A stretch of 64,000 bases of DNA from Scylla paramamosain (GCF_035594125.1 NW_026973710.1:400001-464000), one strand, 5' to 3'; positions 13,474-27,217 are shown, numbered from the stretch's first letter. Notes: a model not told the origin generated them from the sequence alone. A program made the numbers and translations.

Positions 13474-13601
<128 letters not shown>

Positions 13602-13645
13602 TTCGATTACAAATTATTTGCCTTGGTCATTCCTGTCTTATTCCG

Positions 13646-13753
<108 letters not shown>

Positions 13754-13927
13754 GGACACCAGTGCAATATTATTGAGTGCGCGCCCTGTCAATCTAAGTT
13801 CCTCCATTGGTTCCCCGTGACATCCCTGGGAGCGGTAATTTCCTCCCCGTCAGTGAGGCGCCGCGTGCATTTCGCCCCGCCGCCAAGATAACCTACATCA
13901 CACAACACTACGCAGATATTACACACT

Positions 13928-13929
<2 letters not shown>

Positions 13930-13997
<68 letters not shown>
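13930..13997 (+). repeat. (CT)n microsatellite
   Basis: About 34 uninterrupted units. Confidence 0.97.
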
Positions 13998-14000
<3 letters not shown>

Positions 14001-14324
14001 CCGAAAACAGACAACAAAAGATCAAAACTTTAGGTTCATAAAAGAAATTATGGTGAGCGGACCACGGCTTGTAAGTTTATATCATGTATTATTAGTTATT
14101 GATTCAGAAAGGCGGCACCAAAAAACAGCGGAAGTGTTATTCATGAGCCAGAATGCTGTTAAATTACTGCTAGAATTATGAAAACCACCGGATGGTGCCA
14201 CCGTCAGGCGACTCCAGCAGCAGTTCCCCGCCGTGACTGTGACTGTGCACGTGATTGTGCACTGTCACTGTGATACGTACTGTATCCACCAATTCCCAGT
14301 GAAATAGTATATAAAAGCAGTATA

Positions 14325-14326
<2 letters not shown>

Positions 14327-14392
<66 letters not shown>

Positions 14393-14421
14393 TAAGTAAT
14401 AATAATAATAATAAATAATCA

Positions 14422-14497
<76 letters not shown>
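14327..14497 (+). repeat. (AAT)n followed by (GA)n
   Basis: (AAT)n runs 14327-14415 with small interruptions, and (GA)n runs 14425-14497. Poly-Tyr, poly-Leu and poly-Ser-Leu frames on the minus strand come from these arrays. Confidence 0.96.
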
Positions 14498-14499
<2 letters not shown>

Positions 14500-14683
14500 A
14501 GCATGTTCGTCTCACCTTTGCTAAGCCGCCACGCATCCACGACATCCTGCCACGCATCACGCTAAGCCGGGACGCGCCGCACCTCTCAGCCCCTATTAAC
14601 ACAACTTCCCCCCCGCAATGTAAACCAGTCCTGCTAACGCCACGACGCTAAGGCAAGACTCAAGCTGCTCCCCGCCTGTCTCT

Positions 14684-14830
14684 GAACCATATTCCGAGAC
14701 GCTTCAAAGGCTGTAGTTGAGGTGACACGGGATTGTATGTTAGGTTATGGTTCTGGTGCTACATTAACAATATTTCTACACTAATAACAGGAGAAACACT
14801 CTTGAAAGCCAGGTTTCTGAATACAGGCTT
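14684..14830 (-). mobile_element. Family M element, internally deleted (copy B)
   Basis: It begins AACCATATTCCGAGACGCTT and ends TTTCTGAATACAGGC, matching the two terminal repeats of the 6.7-kb copy in reverse orientation. The interior keeps GTGACACGGG, ATTAACAATATTTCTACA and AACAGGAGAAACACTCTTGA. The segment between CTCTTGAAAGCC and the terminal repeat is missing compared with the copy near 51.1 kb, so this is a deletion derivative. Confidence 0.55.
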
Positions 14831-15328
14831 TCATTATTATCATCATTATCACTTTTATAATCCTCGTCATTACCTTTGTGCTCCATTGCAACTCCACGAC
14901 CTAAGTCTTCTGCAGTAATTCTCCACTTATGCCCACCAATCACCTCCTCCCTTAATGAATCAGTCAGGTTAGGTTACGCTGGGAAGAACGAAAGGAAGGA
15001 AAAATGAAACAAAGAAAAGAATCACCACCATCGCCACCATCACCACCACCACCACCACCACTAAGTGTCCCGCAGTAATTCACCACTTATATCCACCAAT
15101 CATTCATCTCCTCCCTCAGTGGATCGATTAAGTAATAATTCTCTTCCAGTTCACACAGACTGAGGATAATTAATGCCAAGCCCTTGTTCTTTTACTTTTT
15201 TTTCTCCTGTACCTTCGCTCTCCATGTGGCGAGGTCTAACTTTACACCAGTTCGTCCTGTCCTCCGCGGCTCATATGCATAATACAGCCTTGTTTTCATT
15301 TATATTTAAGTATTTGCATATTTATTCA

Positions 15329-15330
<2 letters not shown>
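14831..15330. other. Noncoding with small CCA-rich tract
   Basis: A (CCA)n-rich patch lies at 15026-15061. The phrase CAGTAATTC(T/A)CCACTTAT followed by CCACCAATCA occurs at about 14912 and 15072, a 160-base direct repeat. A TTAGGTTACG word lies near 14968. No gene was recognised. Confidence 0.45.
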
Positions 15331-15400
<70 letters not shown>

Positions 15401-15422
15401 TTATATTTCTCTCTCTCTCTCT
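15331..15422 (+). repeat. (CT)n, interrupted
   Basis: (CT)n at 15331-15398, then a TATTTATATTT interruption seen twice with a short (CT)n between. The interruption has been duplicated inside the array. Confidence 0.93.
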
Positions 15423-15554
15423 ATTTATATTTCTGTTTGACTTACTTATGGAAGTCTCACTGGCCTGGGAGCAGATCTGAGAAGATTAAAAATATACTTA
15501 GTAGTGGAAACAAACTTGGGAAACAGTTTTGTTCTTTGGTGGATGGTTGGTAGT

Positions 15555-15702
15555 AATACTATGGAGGAGGAGGAGGAGAAGAGAAGGCGGAAGAACAGGA
15601 GACCCTAAAAGAAAAAAAAAAACACCACCACCACCACCGCCAACACCACTACCATCATCACCACCAACACCACAGCCACTACCACCATCACCACCACCAC
15701 TA
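15555..15702 (+). repeat. GGA tract and (CCA)n-rich tract
   Basis: A short GGA-rich run near 15560 is followed by an A run and a degenerate CCACCA/CATCACCA tract at 15623-15702. A proline-rich frame across it is an artefact. Confidence 0.85.
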
Positions 15703-15969
15703 ATACTTCAAAGAGCCTCATTAACACCTACTAGTTCGCGAGGGTTGATACTAGAGGGAGAGACAGGTGGGTGTCTAGGAGCAGTGTGTGAGCGTCTCTG
15801 TTCCTTCCCAGATTGAGCCCCGGGCGTGTCTCAGCGGATCCCCAGTAAGCAATGCTAACCGCGTTACTGCCACGGCATCCATTTATATATTGATGAGGGT
15901 GTTCCCGGCATGTTCTACACTCTGTGGATGCTGCAGCAGAGACGCCCAAGGCCTAGCCCAGACAAAGAT

Positions 15970-16505
15970 GCCTTGTATCGAAACAGTTGCTCAACGATGT
16001 GTCTGGAGTGTTGCAAAACAATGTATCTGGAGTGTTGCGAAACAGTTGCTCAACAACTGAGCAACAATAAGCTACGTGAGACAATACATCTGCGTGATAC
16101 GGTACTATTTTTTGCATTTTATCAGACTTTTTCCCTTCTCTCCTGCTAGTGCAACTTCTCCTGTAAAAAAACGTAGAAATTTCACCTATGAGTGTAATGT
16201 AGATTCCATAAATTTTTCTGTATTCAATCTCACTATTTCCCTCAAAACCCTTAACAGCACGAGCCAGCAAACCACTGAGTCGAACTGACCAGTAACAACC
16301 AGATGATGAGTCGTGTTGCCAGCAACACTGTATCGTGTTTCCCATATCCAGGGGGAAACACAGAAACACATTACGGCAACAAATTTGGATTGTTGGTCAA
16401 CTATTGAGCGACCTTTCAGATACATTGTTGTTGGATGTTTATCAACAGTTCCGAAATATTTTTTGATTTGTTGATCGTCTGTTGTGAGCAACAATGTATC
16501 TTGGT
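15970..16505. repeat. Region with scattered ACAATGTATCTG words on both strands
   Basis: GTTGCTCAAC, TCTGGAGTGTTGC and ACAATGTATCT recur at 15985-16062. They occur again near 16488-16503 and, in reverse complement, near 16410-16430. The first two units (27 bases apart) form a short direct repeat, and the rest may be the ends of a decayed inverted-repeat element. A 138-codon minus-strand open frame crosses the region but has no recognisable motif. Confidence 0.35.
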
Positions 16506-16569
16506 CAAGGACAAGGTTTTAATAATAAGACAATAAGTAGTTCACTCTCATTTGCTATAACTGTCGTTT

Positions 16570-16870
16570 AAATACACACACACTCACACTCACACACAGG
16601 TAGGTGGTCAGCTGAATGGGCAGTTGGATTGGTGGGTGGGTGATCTGGTGTGTAGATGCGTGGGTGGATGGGTATGTGTGTGTGTAGGTGGATGGCTGAG
16701 TGGATGGGTGAGTGGAGGGTGTGGGTGAGGTGCGGATGGTGGGTTTAGTGTAGACGAGTGGATGGGTAGGTGGATGGATGGAGAAGTGTTTGGGAGGATG
16801 AGTGTGAATGAGTAAGTTGTTGGAGGGTCAGTGAACAGTGGATGGATGGCTGGATGGATTAGTGGCTGCT
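16570..16870 (+). repeat. Degenerate GGTG/GGAT tetranucleotide tract
   Basis: About 300 bases of GTGGATGG, GGTGGGTG and GAGTGG words. The tract is G/T-rich and almost devoid of C on this strand, as in an old decayed (TGGA)n/(GTGG)n array. Confidence 0.7.
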
Positions 16871-16990
16871 GGTGTCTTATATCGAATATTTTGAAGAGGC
16901 TACAGTGAAAGTTATCGGCGCATTCAAGGATTTTCTTTTTCTTTTATAATTCTATAAATTGTTTCACAAATAGTTGTTTACCCAGGCAGG

Positions 16991-17390
16991 AAGCAACCAT
17001 TCCGTAGCATCTCCAGCTCCTTAACCAATCCCGTAACATTGCTACTCCTTAGCGTGCCTCGTAACATTTCCACCCCCTTTTAGAATACCAGTAACATTCC
17101 AAACCCTTTAAATACAGCTCAGTACCGTTAACAACCTTTTAGCGTGCCTCGTAACATTTCCACCCCCTTTTAGAATACCAGTAACATTCCAAACCCTTTA
17201 AATACAGCTCAGTACCGTTAACAACCTTTTAGCGTGCCTCGTAACATTTCCACCCCATTTTAAGATACCAGTAACATTCCAAACCCTTTAAATACAGCCC
17301 AGTACCTTTAATAACCTTTTAGCGGGACCCGTAACATTTCCACCCCTTAGCCTGACCCATGATGTTCCTCGCCCCGTAAGGTTCACCACT
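16991..17390 (+). repeat. 30-bp minisatellite arranged as 90-bp higher-order units
   Basis: Three 90-base units start at AGCGTGCCTC (17051, 17141, 17231), and a fourth, diverged, starts at 17321. The first two units are identical; the third differs at about seven positions. Each 90-base unit is itself three related 30-base subunits: GTAACATTTCCACCCC, GTAACATTCCAAACCC and GTACCGTTAACAACC. Diverged 30-base subunits extend the array on both sides (CCGTAACATTGCTACTCC at 17031, GTAAGGTTCACCAC near 17377). This is a textbook higher-order repeat in miniature. Confidence 0.85.
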
Positions 17391-17400
17391 AAAAGGGCTC

Positions 17401-18155
<755 letters not shown>

Positions 18156-18384
18156 TGAATGAAGCTAAAACATTTCCTTGCTCGCCCCAATTAGATCTAA
18201 AAAGTTCATTGAGTCATCAGCACTTCAACACTTCCTCCTTGTCCAGCAACACGCAGGAGCTTTGGTGTGTCATTACCTTCCTCTGTCCCCTCACTCGTGT
18301 CTCAAGTGTTGGCTGACTGACACACTGACGGCAGGTAGAGGCCAGTTGTCAGCGTCAGTCACCCCATAGCACTGTCCGTCTGTC

Positions 18385-19440
18385 TTACCTCCTAAAGTTG
18401 TGTTTTTCCTTTAGTTTCTGCATAGGAAAATTAGGTTAGAATAGGAGAAATTCATGCTGATGCTCGAGTCAATGATAGACGGGTGTTGTTTTCTTTAATC
18501 ATTCAACTTTACTTCTGTTCTTTGTCAGTGTCACATCCTAAAGTTGGACTGTGTTTTCTTGGGTGTTTGTATAGGTAAAGTTAGATTATAGGGTAGAGGT
18601 AGTGGTAACTGATGGCTAAGTTAATGATAGATGGCTGTTGTTTTCCGTCATTTATCTTTCCTGTGTCCCACCTACTAAAGGTTATGTTTTTATTTAATAT
18701 ATATATATAGGGAACAAATTTACTTGAAGAATAAAGGCAATACACAGTGAAGGCTGAATTAATGACAAACTGCAGATCTTTTAGTGAATTATTCAACTTT
18801 ACTTGCGTGCCAATTTGTCTGTCTTCCCTTCTAAAAGTTGTATTACTTTGTGTTTGTTATCTGTATGGCAAATATAGCTCAAAGAATAAGAGAAACACAC
18901 ACAGACTGAATCAATACACGACAGATGTTCTCGTTAATTATTCAATGTCACTTCTGTTCTGCATTGTTTGTCTTCACCGCTAAACTTGTACTTTCTTTAG
19001 TATCTATATAGGAAGGAATGAGCTCAAAGAATAAAAGAAATAGAGGTGGTTGAATTAATGATAGCAGCTATTTCGTTAATTATTCAACCGTGCTTCTGTT
19101 TAAAAATTGCATTATTAATTTTTCTTTAGTATCTGTATAGGAATAATTTGCTCAAAGGATGAAAGAAGTTTACACTGATACCTGAATTAATGATGTACGA
19201 CACCTGTTTTCGTTAATTTCAGCTGCATTTCTGTTCTACTGGTCCGTCTGCTTTCTCTCCTAAAAGTTATATTAGTTTTTATTTAGTATTTGTATAAGGA
19301 AAATTATTCAAAGCAAAAATAAAAAAGACATTAATGACTGAATTAATGATAGACAGCAGTTTTTTTCGTCAATTATTCAATCATATCACTATCGTTCTAC
19401 TGTAACTGTCTCCTCTTCTAAAGTTGTACGATTTGAGTGT
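18385..19440 (+). repeat. Diverged tandem satellite, about 7 units of 120-160 bp
   Basis: The anchor CTAAAGTTG or a variant recurs at about 18391, 18537, 18674, 18831, 18980, 19101, 19261 and 19418. Each unit then carries, in order, TTTAGTATCTGTATAGG, GCTCAAAGAATAA, CTGAATTAATGATAGACAG, TTTTCGTTAATTATTCAAC and TTACTTCTGTTCT. Units differ at many positions and by indels. The A+T-rich inner section TTAATTATTCA is partly complementary to CTGAATTAAT in the same unit. No coding potential was seen. The array may continue faintly beyond 19440. Confidence 0.8.
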
Positions 19441-20153
19441 TTTGTTTTTTCTATAATGAACCGACTCACTGGTCCATTAGCGTCGCAATATCGAGATCAT
19501 ATGGTAACGCTTTCTGAACCCGCTAAAGATAAATACATAAATAAAATAAAATAAAATAAAACAATAGAAAATAAATAAAAATAACACTTTCCTGCAATTC
19601 TACGTATACAAAACATGAATAAATACGTTCTGATTTGCTCTCTTGGAATTGCTGACAATATAAAATACTAAAAAAACAAAACACAATTACTGTAAATCAA
19701 ATGCACTTTATGAAATTGGTTAAAACAGGATGAGATAAACAAACTCTGTTGCAATAACATATAACAAATGGATGAATGCGTCGTAGAATGTTTTCCTACA
19801 ATTACTCAAAACGCAAAACACCACAAATCAAAACAGAACACCCTTTAAACCCAATCTTCCGGTACTCTCATTCTTCTGCCTACAAGTCCATCTCTTCATT
19901 TCTCTCAGTCCTCCCTCACTCTCCTTCCGCTGTTCAAGTAATCAGCCTTCCCACTGCCTCTGTCTGCAATCCCTCGCATCTCTCTGGCAATATTTTTTCC
20001 GTCTTATCACTGCTCTCACGGACGATACTCCTGCAAACTTCCTTCCTGCCTTCCTGCCTCCCCTCTCAGCGCAACCCTTCCACCTTGGCCTTCATTTTCC
20101 CTCCCAGCTTATTCAGGTCATGTGTTTTTTTTTTCTTAAGCAAGAGTTCACTT

Positions 20154-20155
<2 letters not shown>
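19441..20155. other. Noncoding, AT-rich then pyrimidine-rich
   Basis: AAATA repeats lie at 19520-19590. A C/T-rich tract at about 19855-20100 on the plus strand contains a Ser/Leu/Pro-rich open frame that is compositional only. Confidence 0.5.
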
Positions 20156-20238
<83 letters not shown>

Positions 20239-20320
20239 GGGGATCTTAGACATTGTTTCACCTACTATTTTTGTTTGTCTATCTATTTATTTTCTAACAT
20301 TTTTGCACTACGGAAGTGTA

Positions 20321-20375
<55 letters not shown>
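20156..20375 (+). repeat. (CT)n and (ATT)n microsatellites
   Basis: (CT)n at 20156-20235 and (ATT)n at 20321-20375. Confidence 0.97.
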
Positions 20376-20540
20376 TTCTATTGAAAATGTTTAATTCCTT
20401 TCAAATTTTTGCTACAATGTTTTCCTCTTATGATTTTTTTTATATTTAATCATCACAATTAATTACACTTTTCTTATTTTATTAATTTATGTGCACTATA
20501 TTTTTTCTTACTCTTCGTTTTCATTTTTTTTTCCCTCTAA

Positions 20541-20652
20541 TTTTCAAAAGAGGATTAGAAGGTGGAAATAGATGTGTTTGATGCAGTGACTACCAGTGTA
20601 GGTCTGATGGCCTCCTGCAGCTTCCCTTATGTTCTTATGTTCTTATCTATCT
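20541..20652 (-). mobile_element. Dispersed SINE-like repeat (family S, copy 1)
   Basis: Read on the minus strand it opens with ATAAGAACATAAGAACATAA. It continues GGAAGCTGCAGGAGGCCATC, CCTACAC, GTAGTCACTGC, TCTATTTCCACC and TCTAATCCTCTTTT. Related text occurs at 44.9 and 60.6 kb in this window. From memory, this wording is common around decapod microsatellites, which suggests a high-copy crustacean retroelement. It has no coding capacity. Confidence 0.6.
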
Positions 20653-20790
<138 letters not shown>

Positions 20791-21080
20791 CATTGTCATT
20801 ATTTATTTTATTTAAGGGAAGGAACGTACAAGAATTAACACTGTTCATTGGTGGGATAAAATTTTTCTAATCCTCTTTTCAATTCGATGCGCCAAGAAAA
20901 AAAAAATATATATATGGTTATTTTTAAAACGAAACCAGACAAGGACAGTTTTTATTAATTTATATTTCTTCCCGTTTCCGAAAAAGATACTACAGAATTA
21001 TTTTATTTTTTTGCTTAGTGTGGGTTTTTATTTATTTATTTTTTATTTATTTTTTTTCGAGTCCCTAAAATCAACTATCA

Positions 21081-21185
21081 CCCTCACCATCACAACCACC
21101 ACCACCACCACCTCCTATTTCTCATCCTCCACCATCACCACCACCACCACCACCACCACCTCCATCACCACCACCAACAACAAAA
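21081..21185 (+). repeat. (CCA)n/(TCA)n tract
   Basis: A degenerate CACCAC and CATCAC array in the plus strand. Confidence 0.9.
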
Positions 21186-21406
21186 GCAAAACCGAAAACA
21201 ATTTAGGGTAAAACCACTTATTTCCGCTCCATTAAAAAGAAAATAAAGAAAAAGAAATAGGAAGAGAGGAAGCGGGCAGAAATCAATTGAATTTTGGAGG
21301 TGGCCTAAATTTTTCTCTCTCCAAGGCAGGAAAGTTAAAAGAAAAGGAAAAAATACAGAAATGTTGCAGAATTTAGCGAGAAATTGATAAGACCGAGTAA
21401 CCTTGA

Positions 21407-21590
<184 letters not shown>

Positions 21591-21659
21591 ATAATGTTCG
21601 TGGCGGCAGTAATCCTCTCAGTGCGCGGCGCCGCCCCACAGAACACTCCGCCGCCCGTG

Positions 21660-22145
21660 TTGAGATTAGCAAGCCACGCAGGCAACACAACGCTACGCTT
21701 TGAAACGCAAAACATACCAAGGCACCGCCACGCAAAACGCAACACAACGCAATGGAACATAAGGTGACACAAGACAACAAAACGCAAGGGAACGCAACAC
21801 TGGATAACACAAAACAACGCCACGAAACGCAAAGTCGCGCAACACAAAACAAAACTATAACACAAATAATACAACACAAAGTCACGAAAAGCAACGCAAC
21901 ACAGCACAAGGCGACACAGGCAACGCAAGGCAACACGAAGAACACAAGATAATACAAGACATCGCAAACCAAAGCATCACAAGGCAACACAAGGAAACGC
22001 AATTCATCGCAATGCAACTCAGGGCAAAAAAAGAAAACGTAACTCAACTCAACTCACGAAAAGCAACACAACACGAGACAACAAAAGGCAACGAAACGCC
22101 ACGCAAAGCAATTCGACGCCGCGCAAGGCACAGAAACGCCGCGCC
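21660..22145 (+). repeat. Degenerate AACGC/AACAC pentamer tract, about 450 bp
   Basis: The plus strand is packed with AACGCAA, CAACACAA, GGCAACAC and ACAAGGCAAC words. Cytosine and adenine dominate and thymine is scarce. It reads as an old pentanucleotide array of the AACGC/AACAC type with many substitutions. Long Cys/Val/Leu/Phe-rich open frames on the minus strand arise from this composition. Confidence 0.75.
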
Positions 22146-22149
22146 AAGC

Positions 22150-23138
<989 letters not shown>

Positions 23139-23281
23139 AAGACAGCAGAAGGCAAACGGAAGAAGAAGAAAAGTAATTATGATTATTTACAAAACGTGGC
23201 GTCGTTCCTTAAACTTGCCGTACCTTTAATTAGGACTGCTCAGACCAAATTATGGATTCCTGGAGGCTGGCCTTGGCGGCA

Positions 23282-23685
23282 GGAGGAGGAGGAGGAGGAG
23301 GAGGAGGAGGAGGAGGAGGAGGAGGAGGAGGAGGAGGAGGAGGAGGAGGAGGAGGAGGAGGAGGAGGAGGAGATAGAAAGGTGCCAGCAGAAAAGAAATA
23401 AAAAAGAAGAAACAAAGGGAATTCAGAGGAAAAAAAATGAGGAAGGAAAAGAAAGAAGAGGAGGAGGAAGAGAGGTGCGCGCAGATGGGAAGAGAGAAGA
23501 AACAAAGGGAATTTTGAGGAGCGGAAGGAGGAGGAGGAGGAGGAGGAGGAGGAGGAGGAGGAGGAGGAGGAGGAGGAGGAGGAGGAGGAGGAGGTAATGT
23601 GGAATGAAAAATCAGAAAAAAATAAAGAAAAGAAACACAAGTTCTTTTCTTCTTCTTCCTCCTCCTCCTCGTCCTCCTCCTGCTC
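23282..23685 (+). repeat. (GGA)n arrays in a purine-rich block, then (TCC)n
   Basis: (GGA)n occurs at 23282-23372 and 23526-23594, with a purine-only-like stretch between them containing the duplicated phrase GAAACAAAGGGAATT (about 23410 and 23498). The inverse (TCC)n lies at 23655-23680. The two GGA arrays are thus parts of a tandemly duplicated segment of about 90-150 bases. Frames coding poly-Glu, Pro, Ser or Arg are artefacts. Confidence 0.92.
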
Positions 23686-23787
23686 CAATTCGCATCTAAG
23701 ATATTAAGCGTCATGGCAACAAAATTTAATTAAGTTTTCCGAAATGCTTTTATGATTTTTTTTCTTTTTAATGTTGCAGATGAGCTG

Positions 23788-23803
23788 ATGGTGGTGGTGG
23801 TGA

Positions 23804-23881
<78 letters not shown>

Positions 23882-23920
23882 AGTGGTGGTGGTGGTGGTG
23901 GTGGTGGTGGTGGTGGTGGA
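23788..23920 (+). repeat. (GGT)n-(GTA)n-(GGT)n composite
   Basis: GTG units at 23788-23802, (GTA)n 23804-23879, then (GGT)n 23884-23920. Confidence 0.96.
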
Positions 23921-23935
23921 ATATTCATTAGTATA

Positions 23936-24261
23936 TTCCTCCTCTTCCTCATCTTTCTCCACCTATCCTTCCCTCTCCTACTCCTCCTCCTTCTTCCTCT
24001 TCCTCCTTTTCATTTGGTTTCGTTTTTCTTTGGATATTCACCTGTATATCCTTTCATCTCTCTTTCCTCCACCTAACTTTCTCTCTCCTCCACTATCTCT
24101 CCCTCTCCTCCTTTCCTTCTACCTATCCCTCTCCTCCTCCTCTTCCTCCTTCTCTTCTCGTTCTTCTACTATCACTCACCTCTTCCTCTTCTTTCTCAAC
24201 CTATTCCTCCCTCCCATCTCCTCCTCCTCCTCCTCCTCCTCCTCCTCCTCCTCCTCCTCCC
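23936..24261 (+). repeat. C/T-rich tract ending in (TCC)n
   Basis: A pyrimidine-rich, TCC/TCTCC-based degenerate tract with a perfect (TCC)n at 24218-24261. A Ser/Leu/Phe/Pro-rich frame across it is compositional. Confidence 0.8.
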
Positions 24262-24551
24262 ACATGTAAATCCAATAAGCCGCGCAGATAAATCTTGCAC
24301 TCTTTCGTATTTCAATTAATTATTTGTTTCAGGCAGCCTTCCATTGCCACCCTGCGCGAGTCATCACGGGGGAGTAGTGACGGGTTCAAACACGCCAGTA
24401 AGTGTATGTACGTCAGGACATTTAACACTTGATTGACTTGGTTCACAGCACTCCATCGCACCGCCAATATATCGACACTAAAATATTCTTCATCTGTAAG
24501 TGGTCCAATTATTCAATACAACTCGTAATATTTAAGTTTTTTTTTCTTTCA

Positions 24552-24553
<2 letters not shown>

Positions 24554-24596
<43 letters not shown>

Positions 24597-24820
24597 CTTT
24601 CTTTTATAAGCTGAGTACCTGACTGACTGACTGACTGACTGACTGACTGACTGACTGACTGATGGGTGTGTCTGCGTTGCTGTCGACCAGGTATTATGTC
24701 AAACTGGTCCTGACTGACTGACTGACTGACTAGCTGAATTACTGACTGGCAGACTGATTTATCTTTTTTTTTATATCTTACCAGTCCTTTCCTGTTTCCT
24801 CTCTTAATTATTGTTCATTA

Positions 24821-24852
<32 letters not shown>

Positions 24853-24853
24853 A
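24554..24853. repeat. (ATT)n, (CTGA)n twice, (CT)n
   Basis: (ATT)n 24554-24596; (CTGA)n 24618-24662 and again 24708-24731 around a 45-base non-repeat insert; (CT)n 24822-24853. Confidence 0.93.
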
Positions 24854-24959
24854 CAATGTTTAAAGACACGAAAAAACGACAAATAACAATAATAACGCTA
24901 TGAATATCAAGGTAAAGCTGACTGAATACAGATGGGGTTTCATATAGAGACAACACAAT

Positions 24960-25440
24960 TTTCTTCTTCAGTCTAACGGTATGTAGATTTCCTTTTTCTT
25001 TATTAATTATTTGATTTTTTTTTTTTTGTTTTAATCTAAAGGTAACATGATCAATCTTTTTTTTTTTATCTGAAGGTCACAATTTTTACTAATTTTCCTT
25101 TCTTTTTCATCTTAAGATAGCACGCTGACCTTTTCATATCCAGAGGCAACACGTGGACTTCATATACCAAATAAAAAAAATAACTAGCAGTACTAATTAA
25201 AAGAGTAACACGTAGACCTTTTTTGTCAGTATCCCATGGAGGTCATGGGAAGGATTTTTGCGTCTTAAAGGTAACGTGTGGAATATTTCATTGTTATACG
25301 TTAATTTTTCTACTCCTTTTTCTTTTTTAGATCTACAGGTAACACGTGGATTATTTTTGTCTGTCTGTCTTTATTTATCTTATCCAGAGTTTTCAAGGAC
25401 AGGAAGGTTTCATCTCTTACATCTAAAGTTTCCGGGTTCT
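24960..25440 (+). repeat. Degenerate minisatellite with ATCTAAAGGTAACACGTGGA core
   Basis: Nine recognisable cores occur at about 24969, 25033, 25068, 25110, 25139, 25197, 25261, 25330 and 25419. Most follow the pattern ATCT-AAAGGTAACACGTGGA and then a T-rich run. Spacing varies from about 29 to 89 bases, roughly multiples of 30. GGTAAC within each core looks like a splice donor but simply belongs to the repeat. Confidence 0.55.
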
Positions 25441-25452
25441 TTTTTTTATTAA

Positions 25453-26625
<1,173 letters not shown>

Positions 26626-26683
<58 letters not shown>
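26626..26683 (+). repeat. (CA)n microsatellite
   Basis: About 28 uninterrupted CA units. Confidence 0.97.
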
Positions 26684-26686
<3 letters not shown>

Positions 26687-26927
26687 AAAAAACCCCACTG
26701 AGTGTACCTCTTACCAAGTTATTGATAGGCTGCACACAACACATCGATACCTAAGGGTGAGCAGCGGCGGCCCGGATGTCACAGTGCGGCTCGCCAGGGT
26801 CTTTCTTGTCCTCATTACAATTTCAAAGAGAGACGGAGATGAGCTCTGTGTGGAAGCGCCGCCGAGCGTAAAATTTATGCCTCGCGACTTTACGATTTCT
26901 GCGGTGGACGGAAAGCGAAATGGAGAC

Positions 26928-27151
26928 GCAAGAAGGAAGGAAGGAAGGAAGTGGAGGAATTAGGAGAGGGAGGAAGGGAGGGGAGGAGGGTGGAAGGAAG
27001 GAATTAAATGAGGGAAGGGAAGGAGGGGAGGGAGGAAGAGGAGGAAGGGAAGGGTGGGAGGGATGGAGGGAAGGAAGGGGAGTGAGAGGAGGGAAGGAGG
27101 AAGGGAGGGAGGGAGGGAGGGAGGAAAAAGCAAAAATCTCCCACATGATCG

Positions 27152-27213
<62 letters not shown>
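26928..27213 (+). repeat. GGAA/GGGA purine tract, then (CA)n
   Basis: About 195 bases (26928-27125) are almost pure purine, with GGAAGG and GAGGGAGG words. (CA)n follows at 27155-27213. The purine block can form triplex DNA. Confidence 0.9.

Positions 27214-27217
<4 letters not shown>

Noticed and set aside
15953..16369. 138-codon minus-strand frame, not from a simple repeat
   Set aside because: No motif, odd composition, and its C-terminal part is made of the local repeat words (NTPDT repeated).
23196..23714. Acidic, proline-rich and arginine-rich proteins near the GGA arrays
   Set aside because: Translations of (GGA)n and (TCC)n. They change residue type with frame and have no other domain.
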